The notes beneath the pieces were generated by a model, which was given only the letters and a program-made list of their open reading frames with translations, was not told the origin of the DNA and made no database searches. The translations under genes and the position numbers were made by a program. A stretch of DNA of 64,000 nucleotides from Mucilaginibacter oryzae (GTDB taxonomy: Bacteria > Bacteroidota > Bacteroidia > Sphingobacteriales > Sphingobacteriaceae): the NCBI RefSeq assembly GCF_003148845.1, contig NZ_QGHA01000001.1, positions 434,001 to 498,000 of the forward strand. Direction: 5' to 3'. Below are positions 35,863-43,291 of this stretch, in pieces. Each line of letters begins with the position of its first letter. The stretch's first letter is position 1.

Positions 35863-37367
35863 TTTTTATGGGTTGTAAAGTTTAGTTTCAGGTTTACGCC
35901 GCCCGCGCCAAATTTAATTTGCTGCGAGCCAAGGCCATCTAACGGGTATTTAAAAAACGGCTCAATTACAATGCGGTTGCTTTTGCCAACCGGGTAGCCC
36001 ACGCCAAAAGCGAGGTTAAGCGTTTTGGCTACATAAAAGCTGTTGAAGCTTTTATGGGTTGTTTCATCGGCCGGTTGCTGTTGTACACCGGCTGCCTGGG
36101 CCAGGCCCGGGTAGCTGTAACTTGCCGTATAAGCCTCATTAACAAATGTGCCCGAGCTTACGCCAGCCAAAATATAGGTATCGGTTTTTTGCGGGTTAAA
36201 TTCGTATTTAATGTTGAGCGGTATATCCAGGCCAACCAGTTTCGCATTATAATTGGTAAACGATGGCGTAGCCGATACCTTGCTGAACTCGGCAAGGTTG
36301 TTGTACGAGGCGGTTAAAACCGGCGAAAATGAAACGGCGTCGCGGGTGTTTTCGGGCTGCCGCTTATCATAGTTAAGCGTGTTTTGCGCTATTGCAACTC
36401 CCGTTGCCAGTTTCAGGTTTTTGCTCAGCCTGATCTCGGATGTAATACCTGCACCGGCGTTAACCTGGTTCTGGCTGCCCTTGGCGTAGTTAAAAAACGT
36501 AGCCGCGTAAACACCGAACTTCACCCGGCTTTCCTGAACACTGTTATCAATCTTTTCGGGCGCGTTGTCTTCGCTGGCCAACAGGGCTTCCATGCTGTTA
36601 ATTTTGGGTTTAGGCTTCACAATAACGGGCGATAAAGCCGTGTTGTTTGATACCGCGTTGCCCCTATTCACCCCGCCGTTATCAGCAATAGGCTGGGTTG
36701 CCGCCGGGTTAGCCGCGTATTGCGGCTCAGTTGTTTTTGGCAGCGCCGATTTTACACTATCCATTTTTTTTGTAGCCGACTTGTCGAGGGCTGTATTACT
36801 ATTGCCCGATTGTATGGGCTGCGGTGTTGTGATTTTAGCAAGCGATGCCTGTTGCCCCGGGCCTGTTGCCGGAATTTGTACAAGTATAACCGGGGAAATA
36901 GGCACAGCCGCCCCCTGCAAGCCGTTAGCCGGTTTAGGGTTAGCGCCGGTACTTTTGGCAATTGTATTTTGCAGCCCGCTGTTTGCAGCGCCAGCCGCGG
37001 CCGGGTTTGGAGCAGGCGCTTGCTTACCTGTACCTGCAGGGTTAGTGCCCGCCGCGTTGAGCGGGGCAGCCACGGTATCAGCGGCATTATTTTGTTGCTG
37101 TGCAGGTTGAGCTGGTTTAACCGCCACAAGGTTGCCATCAGTACGGGGATCTTTTTTATTTGTAAACATCCAGGTACCGATACTTAAAAATAACAACAGG
37201 GCTGCGGCTACGCCTGCCCACCACAGGTAAACCGGGCGGCGCTGTTTATCCTGCGCAGGGAATTTCTCTCTGAGCAACTGCCAGCCCTCGTCGGCGGTAG
37301 TGTCTTCGTAATTATCAAACACTTCCCTGATGCGGTTTCTTAAGTCGTTATCCAACTGGTCATCCAT
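35859..37367 (-). CDS. probable dual-membrane-spanning anti-sigma factor (Dma-like)
   Basis: 502-aa protein with an unusual domain order. Residues 1-43 are charged and cytoplasmic ('RNRIREVFDNYEDTTADEGWQLLREKF'). One helix spans about 46-68 (VYLWWAGVAAALLLFLSIGTWMF). Residues of about 70-280 form a Pro/Ala/Asn/Gln-rich, apparently disordered linker. Residues of about 285-502 are beta strands of an outer-membrane barrel ending in 'GAGGVNLKLNF'. This suggests one chain crossing inner membrane, periplasm and outer membrane. Such 'dual membrane-spanning anti-sigma factors' have been described in Bacteroides. The gene overlaps the ECF sigma gene by 8 bases. The N-terminal region would hold that sigma factor. 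Barrel topology is my prediction. Confidence 0.72.
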   Translation of the reverse strand: MDDQLDNDLRNRIREVFDNYEDTTADEGWQLLREKFPAQDKQRRPVYLWWAGVAAALLLFLSIGTWMFTNKKDPRTDGNLVAVKPAQPAQQQNNAADTVAAPLNAAGTNPAGTGKQAPAPNPAAAGAANSGLQNTIAKSTGANPKPANGLQGAAVPISPVILVQIPATGPGQQASLAKITTPQPIQSGNSNTALDKSATKKMDSVKSALPKTTEPQYAANPAATQPIADNGGVNRGNAVSNNTALSPVIVKPKPKINSMEALLASEDNAPEKIDNSVQESRVKFGVYAATFFNYAKGSQNQVNAGAGITSEIRLSKNLKLATGVAIAQNTLNYDKRQPENTRDAVSFSPVLTASYNNLAEFSKVSATPSFTNYNAKLVGLDIPLNIKYEFNPQKTDTYILAGVSSGTFVNEAYTASYSYPGLAQAAGVQQQPADETTHKSFNSFYVAKTLNLAFGVGYPVGKSNRIVIEPFFKYPLDGLGSQQIKFGAGGVNLKLNFTTHKK

Positions 37368-37911
37368 GGTGTGCTTCTTTTCTTAATATATTCCTTAATC
37401 GTTCCTTCGCCCGGCTCAGGTAAACACGCGATGAGCTTACCGGGATCCCAAGCATGGTGGCAATTTCTTCGTGATCATAACCATCTATCTCATACATATT
37501 AAAAATAGTACGCTGAATAGCGGGCAGCTCAACCATCAGCTTTAATATGTCCTGCGCGTTTAAATGATCAACCGGCCCCATATTGCTCCGTATAGGTGCG
37601 GCATTGTCCAACTCCACATTCAGCTGAAATTTCAGATCTTTTCGCCTCCTGTCTATAGCGGTGTTAACCATAATGGTACGCAGCCAGGCTTTAAAAGGCT
37701 TATCAGTATTATAAGTGCCAATGGCATTAAATACTTTTATAAATGCATCATTTACAGCCTCCAACGCATCATCGCGGTTTAAACTGTAACGCAAACTAAT
37801 ACCCATAGCATAGCCATAAAACTGCTTATACAGCAATTCCTGGTATTTTAAACTGCCTTTTTTGCATTGCCTTACAATCTCTTCTTCGGTAATGCGAGGG
37901 GGTGGATGCAT
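37360..37911 (-). CDS. ECF RNA polymerase sigma-70 factor
   Basis: Alternative sigma factor of 183 aa. Region 2 spans about 25-90 ('YKQFYGYAMGISLRYSLNRDDALEAVNDAFIKVF') and region 4 about 120-178 ('LPAIQRTIFNMYEIDGYDHEEIATMLGIPVSSSRVYLSRAKERL', helix-turn-helix). The gene overlaps the next gene by 8 bases, which makes the encoded membrane protein its likely anti-sigma factor. There is no FecR or SusC here, so it belongs to a different regulatory class from the sigma factor at 8 kb. Confidence 0.95.
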   Translation of the reverse strand: MHPPPRITEEEIVRQCKKGSLKYQELLYKQFYGYAMGISLRYSLNRDDALEAVNDAFIKVFNAIGTYNTDKPFKAWLRTIMVNTAIDRRRKDLKFQLNVELDNAAPIRSNMGPVDHLNAQDILKLMVELPAIQRTIFNMYEIDGYDHEEIATMLGIPVSSSRVYLSRAKERLRNILRKEAHHG

Positions 37912-38031
37912 TAAATGTTCTTTGTTCCGCTAAATATTTTTGTTGTTTTACGCCCTTACGGCATAAACAGGGCGAATGATACAATTTAAAAAATATTTTT
38001 TATTGAAAAAATCACCCGCTTTTAAACAAGC

Positions 38032-38064
38032 AAAAAAAGCCGATGCCCTTTTATAGGCACCGGC
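38032..38064 (-). terminator. terminator downstream of the 146-aa lipoprotein gene
   Basis: On the minus strand the arms 38056-38064 and 38039-38047 form a 9-bp stem with one mismatch (GCCGGTGCC/GGCATCGGC), followed directly by a seven-base T-run (38032-38038). It lies 28 bases past the stop codon. Confidence 0.85.
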
Positions 38065-38091
38065 ATGGTAATTAAAACAATAAAAAGCTTT

Positions 38092-38532
38092 TTAGTATTT
38101 TTTCAGAGCATACTGTACAGCGATGGTATCGCTGGTGCCGGTATCATTACGGCGCAGTAACTGGAAGTTATTGCCGTCGTAACCATATTGGTAAACACCT
38201 TTTAAGTGAAATTTAGCTCCGTTGCCTGATGCCAATGTGCTCGAATCGGCAAACTGGATATAAATCCCGTTATAAGCAAAAGCTCCAAAACTGGCCACAT
38301 GGTGCGGGGTTTCAGCCTGAACCACAAAACGGGATGAAGCAGTTAACGCCACTCTGAAGTTAGTATCTCTGATGGTATCATAACCAGCATTGCCGGTTTT
38401 TTTCACAACGGCAGCAAATACGCCTTTAAAATTACCCTGCGGTTGGGGTATAGGCGTTACATCGCTTTTAGGTGAGCAGGCAACACCTAATGTTAACAAT
38501 AATGGAAGCAGGTAAAATAAATTGCGTTTCAT
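38092..38532 (-). CDS. small hypothetical lipoprotein
   Basis: 146-aa protein of unknown function. The N-terminus MKRNLFYLLPLLLTLGVAC carries a lipobox (Cys19), followed by a Pro-rich linker. The remainder is beta-rich ('GNFKGVFAAVVKKTGNAGYDTIRD', 'FGAFAYNGIYIQFADSS', 'LKGVYQYGYDGNNFQLLRR'), suggesting a small barrel or lipocalin-like fold. I recognise no family. It is followed by a good terminator. It lies 77 bases downstream of mazG on the same strand. Confidence 0.75.
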   Translation of the reverse strand: MKRNLFYLLPLLLTLGVACSPKSDVTPIPQPQGNFKGVFAAVVKKTGNAGYDTIRDTNFRVALTASSRFVVQAETPHHVASFGAFAYNGIYIQFADSSTLASGNGAKFHLKGVYQYGYDGNNFQLLRRNDTGTSDTIAVQYALKKY

Positions 38533-38609
38533 ATCTTATCTTATTTAATCGTCGATATTTAACCATTACGCACGTAAATTTCCAAACGCTACAGGCGGCA
38601 AATTATTTT

Positions 38610-39413
38610 TTAAAGTTTTTTTGCCTCATCCCAAAAAACATCCATCTCGGCTAAACTCATATCCTGCAGCTGTTTGCCGTTTTCTTTGGCCTTAAGTTCA
38701 AGATACTGGAAACGTTTAATAAATTTCTGGTTTGTTTTTTCGAGCGCGTTTTCAGGATTGATATTGATAAAGCGGGCGTAGTTAATGAGCGAGAACAGGA
38801 GGTCGCCAAATTCGGCCTCCGCCCTTTCTTGATCGATGGCGCTTTCATCTTCGGCGTTAAATTCATTCCTGAATTCCTGCATTTCCTCCTCAACCTTGGC
38901 CCAAACCTGGCTTTTCTCTTCCCAATCGAAGCCAACGCCACGCGCTTTCTCCTGTATGCGCGATGCTTTTACCAGGGCGGGCAATGAAGCAGGCACACCG
39001 CCCAGTACAGACTTATTGCCCTCTTTAAGCTTAATCTGCTCCCAGTTTCGCTTTACATCCTCCTCGTTCTGCACTTCGACATCGCCGTAAATATGCGGAT
39101 GTCGGTTAATCAGCTTATCGCAAACGCCGTTCAATACATCGGTGATAGTAAAATCATTGGTTTCTGAGCCTATTTTGGCGTAAAACACCAGGTGCAGCAT
39201 AATATCGCCCAGTTCCTTTCTTATTTCGGGCATATCATGGGCCAGTATGGCATCGCTCAGTTCATAAGTTTCTTCGATGGTGAGGTGGCGCAGGCTCTCG
39301 AGGGTTTGCTTCTTATCCCAGGGGCAGTTGGCCCGGAGGTCGTCCATAATAATAAGCAAACGGTTAAAGGCTATGGCGGCGGTTGGGGCGGTTTCTGGCG
39401 CTTTTAAAGGCAT
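38610..39413 (-). CDS. mazG: nucleoside triphosphate pyrophosphohydrolase
   Basis: House-cleaning enzyme that hydrolyses (d)NTPs to monophosphates. The Met at 39413 (MPLKAPETAPTA) gives 267 aa. Two MazG domains are visible. The first (about residues 15-130) has 'NCPWDKKQTLESLRHLTIEETYELSDAI' with the EExxE metal motif, 'EIRKELGDIMLHLVFYAKI' and 'KLINRHPHIYGD'. The second (about 165-255) has 'VGFDWEEKSQVWAKVEEEMQEF' and 'AEFGDLLFSLINYARFINI'. The length and double domain match E. coli MazG. Confidence 0.95.
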   Translation of the reverse strand: MPLKAPETAPTAAIAFNRLLIIMDDLRANCPWDKKQTLESLRHLTIEETYELSDAILAHDMPEIRKELGDIMLHLVFYAKIGSETNDFTITDVLNGVCDKLINRHPHIYGDVEVQNEEDVKRNWEQIKLKEGNKSVLGGVPASLPALVKASRIQEKARGVGFDWEEKSQVWAKVEEEMQEFRNEFNAEDESAIDQERAEAEFGDLLFSLINYARFININPENALEKTNQKFIKRFQYLELKAKENGKQLQDMSLAEMDVFWDEAKKL

Positions 39414-39554
39414 AATATTTATAGATGAATTGCTATCACAAAGGTATGACATAGTGATTAATGAAAACCTTAAGTAACATTAATTTTAAGCTAACATTAA
39501 TTAATGTTATTAGCCAATTGTTAATGCTACCTCTTCATCAAAACAATCAGTATC

Positions 39555-40382
39555 ATGCAAAAGCTTTATTTTACGTTTATCCTTCTGGTTGCCATTGTTA
39601 ATTTAGCCGTGGCGCAGCAGGTTGCAGGCAATGATGTAAACGGTACATTGAGCCAGCCCCAGCCTTTTCTGTTCACCATGAGCACGCTAAACCCGCAGGG
39701 CCGCAACTGGAGCCTGAATTACTCGGGCGGTTACGGCCAACGTACCGTTACCGCGATTGGTTTTGATGGGGTTGATCAAAATTTTTCGGCAAAAGGATAC
39801 CTCGGTAATAAATTTACCTTAATGGCTATGCTGGGTACAGGCTTTGCCAATAACGGCGGGGTACGCACCATGCAACAAGCCGAAGTACTGCGCGATTTTA
39901 TAGGCGGCAAGCAGCCAATGGGTTTCCGGGCCGGGGCAAGCCTGGGTTTCAGGCGCGAATTTAACAGTGACGCGGTTGCTTTTAGCAGGGTAACCGCCGC
40001 TTACGAAGTTACTAACTGGAAGCTTGGCGCCAACCTTCGTTTTGAAAAAGCATTTGATTCGCACCGCGACGGGCTTGACCTGATTACCAGCGTTGGTGTG
40101 CACCGCCATATATCCGGACAATTTTTTGGTGGCTTTGAAGCCGTTGGGCAAGACCTGGAAGGTTTTTGGGAGGCCGATGAGGCCGAAGGCGGCGCAAGGT
40201 TGCTGATCGGCCCGTCGTTAAACTATGCACCTGTTAACTCGCGGCTGGCATTTTCACTTTGCGGGGGGCCCATCATTTACGCTACCCGCAGTGCAGCCAC
40301 ACAAGGCCAGTTTGCTTACCGCGAACTCCCTACCACCAACGGCTTTACGCTTAAGTTTAATGTAGGCTTTCGCTTTTTGTAA
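39555..40382 (+). CDS. outer-membrane barrel-like hypothetical protein
   Basis: 275-aa protein with signal peptide (MQKLYFTFILLVAIVNLAVAQQ). The mature chain has many amphipathic beta strands ('WSLNYSGGYGQRTVTAIG', 'FTLMAMLGTGFANNG', 'AGASLGFRREF', 'GANLRFEKAFDSH') and ends in 'TLKFNVGFRFL', a typical barrel C-terminus. No function can be assigned. It is convergent with mnmD and the two stop codons abut. Confidence 0.78.
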   Translation: MQKLYFTFILLVAIVNLAVAQQVAGNDVNGTLSQPQPFLFTMSTLNPQGRNWSLNYSGGYGQRTVTAIGFDGVDQNFSAKGYLGNKFTLMAMLGTGFANNGGVRTMQQAEVLRDFIGGKQPMGFRAGASLGFRREFNSDAVAFSRVTAAYEVTNWKLGANLRFEKAFDSHRDGLDLITSVGVHRHISGQFFGGFEAVGQDLEGFWEADEAEGGARLLIGPSLNYAPVNSRLAFSLCGGPIIYATRSAATQGQFAYRELPTTNGFTLKFNVGFRFL

Positions 40383-41060
40383 TTAAAGCTTAACCGCCCG
40401 CAGCATTTCGCGTTTGCCGGGTGCGCCGGGCGCTTTCTCTACCTTAAAATTCATGGCTTTGAGCATGCGTTTCAGGTTGCCGGTAATGGCATAGGTTACA
40501 AATACGCCGCCGGGCTTTAAAAAGCTAACCGTATGGCTAATGGCTTCTTCGTTCCACATTTCGGGCTGGTGGATGGCGGCGAAGGCATCAAAATAAACAA
40601 CGTCAAACCGCTGTTCTGTTTCAAAGTTCAGCAGTTTGGTGTTTGCAATTTGAAGGCTTGCTGTTTCATTAATATCAACGGTGGTTTTTAACGCCTGCGG
40701 ATAGCTGCTGTTAAACTGCTCCCAAAGCAAGGCCGGTACGTATTGTTGGTACCCGGTTAGCGCTATCATTTCGCTGTTTATGGGATAAGCCTCGATCCCT
40801 GTGTAATTAAGCTTTAACTGCTTGCAGGTACAGGCATCGGCGGTAAGCAAAAAGTTCAGGCCGGTACCAAAGCCTACCTCTAAAATATTTAAGCCGTTAA
40901 CCTCATTCCTATCCAAAAAATACGCCATTCCCGATTTTACAAACACATGCAAACTCTCCTGCAGGGCCCCGTGCCGCGAATGGTAATGTTCGCCCACTTC
41001 GGCATTGTAAATGGTGTTGGACCCGTCGGCGGTGGTAACTATTTTTAGTTCATAGTTCAT
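40383..41060 (-). CDS. mnmD: tRNA (5-methylaminomethyl-2-thiouridine) methyltransferase
   Basis: SAM-dependent enzyme of 225 aa that completes mnm5(s2)U34 at the wobble base. It corresponds to the methyltransferase half of MnmC without the FAD oxidase half. Visible features are 'HYHSRHGALQESLHVFV', 'ILEVGFGTGLNFLLTA' (SAM motif I), 'FDVVYFDAFAAIHQPEMWNEE' and 'LKPGGVFVTYAITGNLKRML' plus 'PGAPGKREMLRA'. The first codons (MNYEL) fall inside a dispersed inverted repeat at 41048-41076, so the present start may be secondary. Confidence 0.92.
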   Translation of the reverse strand: MNYELKIVTTADGSNTIYNAEVGEHYHSRHGALQESLHVFVKSGMAYFLDRNEVNGLNILEVGFGTGLNFLLTADACTCKQLKLNYTGIEAYPINSEMIALTGYQQYVPALLWEQFNSSYPQALKTTVDINETASLQIANTKLLNFETEQRFDVVYFDAFAAIHQPEMWNEEAISHTVSFLKPGGVFVTYAITGNLKRMLKAMNFKVEKAPGAPGKREMLRAVKL

Positions 41061-41185
41061 AGTTGATAGTTCATGGCTTGTAGTGGCAGATATTATTCAT
41101 GTAGGTTAGTTGACAGATCATGGCTATTTATTCAAAAGTCTTGCTTCTTTATTTTGCTATGAACTATCAACTATGAACCATGAAC
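41048..41185. repeat. 29-bp near-perfect inverted repeat at the mnmD start
   Basis: Arms 41048-41076 and 41157-41185 are complementary with two mismatches. Each is built from the word GAACTAT/CATAGTT repeated. An 80-base spacer separates them. The left arm contains the mnmD start codon (41058-41060). Confidence 0.8.
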
Positions 41186-41187
41186 AA

Positions 41188-42534
41188 TTAATGTACCGCT
41201 TTCATCATTTCTGTAACCACCTCACCTAAATCATATACAGGCACTTCATTCACCCGGGCTGCGATAATGCTTGAGCCTGCGGCCGAGCGGTAGCCTGCCG
41301 CGCAATGCACCACAATGGGTTTATCTGTAGCTATTTCGCCAAGGCGTTCGCGCAGTTCGGGCAGTGGGATGTTGATGGCTGAGTTAAATACCTTACCCGT
41401 TGCAACCTCGCCGGTATTGCGGATATCAACAATGGTATAATTTGCCTCATTAGCCTTAAAATCATCAAGATCAAGCACAGGTGATACTTCGTTAGCTGAT
41501 GCAGGAGCTAATAAACCGGCTTTAATATTGCTTTCGTAGCCAATTTTCGCAGCTTTTTTAATCAGCGCATCCAACTTCTCTTCATTTTCGGCAATGAGGT
41601 AAAACTGCTCGTTAGGACCGATGACCGAACCCAGCCAGGTTTCAAATTTTTCGCCATCCTGCAGGTTGATCGCGCCATGCAAATGGCCGTTCCTGAACCG
41701 GGCTTTGGGGCGGCTGTCAACAACTAAAATATTTTTATCTAAAACGGCATCGGCATCAAGGTGCGGTACCGCTGCAATACTTTGTTCAAAGCTTAAAGCG
41801 CCCGCTTTGTTCAGCTCCACGTCATGGCCAAAGTATTTTGGCACAAAGGGCTGATCGGTAGTAAGTGTTTTCACAAACTCCAGCTCATCCATCAGCTGCA
41901 ATGCATAGTTTTCACGCAGCTCGCGGCCAATGGTACTTTCCAGGTCGGGACTCATGTTTTTGCCGCATAATGAACCAGGGCCATGGGCCGGGTAAACCAC
42001 CACGTTTTCAGGCAAAGTCATCAATTTCTGGCGGGTGCTCTGGTACATCTGCCTAGCAAGTTCTTCTTTTTTTGCGGTGATATTGCCCACATTCTCGCGC
42101 AAATCCGGGCGACCAACATCGCCCACAAACAAGGTATCGCCGGTAAAAATGGCGCTTTCGCGGCCTTCCTCGTCAACCAGCAAAATACAGATCGAATCGG
42201 GTGAGTGACCGGGGGTATTCAGGGCTTTAAGTTTGATATCGTTCAGTTCAATCACGTCGCCGTCGTCAAAACTTTCGTGGGGGTAAGTAGCGCCGGTAAG
42301 TTTGCTGTTATAAATAACCGCGCCCGTGGTTTGATGGATCTCGAGGTGCGAGCTTACAAAATCGGCATGGGGGTGCGTTTCAATAACGCCAACAATGGTG
42401 GCATCGTGCTGTTCGGCAAAATCGTAATAAGGCTGCGGGTTACGCGCCGGATCAATCACTATCATTTTACCTGTACGGATCACGGCATATGAGCCATGCG
42501 CCAGGCCTTTATCGTAAAATTGCTGTATGATCAT
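41188..42534 (-). CDS. MBL-fold hydrolase with two rhodanese domains
   Basis: 448-aa cytoplasmic protein. Residues 1-240 are an ETHE1-like metallo-beta-lactamase fold with the iron/zinc motif 'THPHADFVSSH' and 'HSPDSICI', then 'FTGDTLFVGDVGRPDL' and 'YPAHGPGSLCG'. This points to a persulfide dioxygenase-like activity. Two rhodanese-like domains follow. The first (about 265-350) has no active-site Cys ('YLIAENEEK'). The second (about 365-448) has an intact loop 'VHCAAGYRSAAG' with the catalytic Cys. A role in sulfide or persulfide metabolism is inferred from the family. Confidence 0.9.
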   Translation of the reverse strand: MIIQQFYDKGLAHGSYAVIRTGKMIVIDPARNPQPYYDFAEQHDATIVGVIETHPHADFVSSHLEIHQTTGAVIYNSKLTGATYPHESFDDGDVIELNDIKLKALNTPGHSPDSICILLVDEEGRESAIFTGDTLFVGDVGRPDLRENVGNITAKKEELARQMYQSTRQKLMTLPENVVVYPAHGPGSLCGKNMSPDLESTIGRELRENYALQLMDELEFVKTLTTDQPFVPKYFGHDVELNKAGALSFEQSIAAVPHLDADAVLDKNILVVDSRPKARFRNGHLHGAINLQDGEKFETWLGSVIGPNEQFYLIAENEEKLDALIKKAAKIGYESNIKAGLLAPASANEVSPVLDLDDFKANEANYTIVDIRNTGEVATGKVFNSAINIPLPELRERLGEIATDKPIVVHCAAGYRSAAGSSIIAARVNEVPVYDLGEVVTEMMKAVH

Positions 42535-42646
42535 TTGCTGGCAAAGATAATTGTTTGTGCGGGATGTTGGGCAGGGGGAATGTTTGTGCGGGGTAAAAGA
42601 TTAGAGAATATCCTTCAACGTCTGGACAATTTAAGACATAAATAAT

Positions 42647-42654
42647 TAAATTTG
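42647..42654 (+). promoter_or_regulatory. candidate -7 element directly before the antitoxin start
   Basis: TAAATTTG matches TAnnTTTG exactly and ends 3 bases before the ATG at 42658. If used, the transcript would have almost no leader. The -33 region is weak (TCTG at 42621-42624). Confidence 0.35.
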
Positions 42655-42657
42655 ATA

Positions 42658-42846
42658 ATGACCACAACTGAATTAAAGACGGAGATCAATAAAACATTGG
42701 AAAATATTCCTGAAGAGGCCTTGAACGATGTGCTATTGTACCTGCAGCATCTGCAGGCAAAAGCGCCATCCGATATTAAATTAACATCGCATTTACGGCA
42801 GATACTCACCGAGGACGCCGAATTACTTGAAAAGCTTGCTCAATGA
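42658..42846 (+). CDS. antitoxin-like partner of Doc toxin
   Basis: 62-aa acidic helical protein from ATG 42658. Its pattern 'ELKTEINKTLENIPEEALNDVLLYLQHLQ' is like the DUF2281-type small antitoxin proteins. No DNA-binding domain is obvious. Its last bases overlap the toxin start (ATGA), the usual layout of a toxin-antitoxin operon in which the antitoxin comes first. The function is inferred from its size and position next to the Doc-like gene. Confidence 0.75.
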   Translation: MTTTELKTEINKTLENIPEEALNDVLLYLQHLQAKAPSDIKLTSHLRQILTEDAELLEKLAQ

Positions 42847-43223
42847 TAAGTATTGAACAGGCGGAGCAGGTACACAATGTGCTTATTGAGAAATTTGGAG
42901 GCTTAACAGGTATTCGTGATAAGGCAGGACTTGAGGCTGCCCTGGCACGCCCATATGCTACTTTTGATAGCTTGGAACTATATCCTGAACCTGCGGATAA
43001 AGCGACGGCCATTTTTGAGAGCCTTGTAATTAACCATCCTTTTATGGATGGAAATAAACGGATATCCTATGTTTTAATGCGCCTTACATTGCTGAACAAT
43101 GGATTTGATATTGTAGCTTCTCAAAACGAAAAGTACGAAATGGTTATCAACGCCAGTAAAGGTGAGATCAGGTTTGAAGAAATAAGAAACTGGATTGTAA
43201 GCCGATTAATAAAAAAAGGATGA
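42843..43223 (+). CDS. Fic/DOC family toxin (death-on-curing)
   Basis: 126-aa Doc-like protein. The Fic core motif is 'HPFMDGNKR' at residues 65-73, followed by 'ISYVLMRLTLLNNGFDI', typical of Doc rather than of large Fic AMPylases. Doc of phage P1 phosphorylates EF-Tu to stop translation. The N-terminal 'ISIEQAEQVHNVLIEKFGGLTGIRDKAGLEAALARP' is the family signature. The protein is full-length and all motif residues are present, so it is probably active. It is controlled by the upstream antitoxin. Confidence 0.93.
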   Translation: MISIEQAEQVHNVLIEKFGGLTGIRDKAGLEAALARPYATFDSLELYPEPADKATAIFESLVINHPFMDGNKRISYVLMRLTLLNNGFDIVASQNEKYEMVINASKGEIRFEEIRNWIVSRLIKKG

Positions 43224-43240
43224 TCGTCTCATTGCTCAAC

Positions 43241-43271
43241 AAAACAGGCCCGGCTTCGCCGGGCCTGTTTT
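43241..43271. terminator. bidirectional terminator between doc and M13 peptidase
   Basis: Arms 43241-43254 and 43258-43271 form a 14-bp GC-rich stem with a TTC loop. There are A/T tracts on both sides, so it can serve both convergent genes. Confidence 0.92.
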
Positions 43272-43291
43272 GTTTCGTGAAAATTTTGATA

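Noticed and set aside
36565..37187. Long plus-strand frames opposite the anti-sigma-like gene
   Set aside because: They arise from the Pro/Ala/Asn-rich linker composition on the opposite strand. The minus-strand gene has coupled neighbours.
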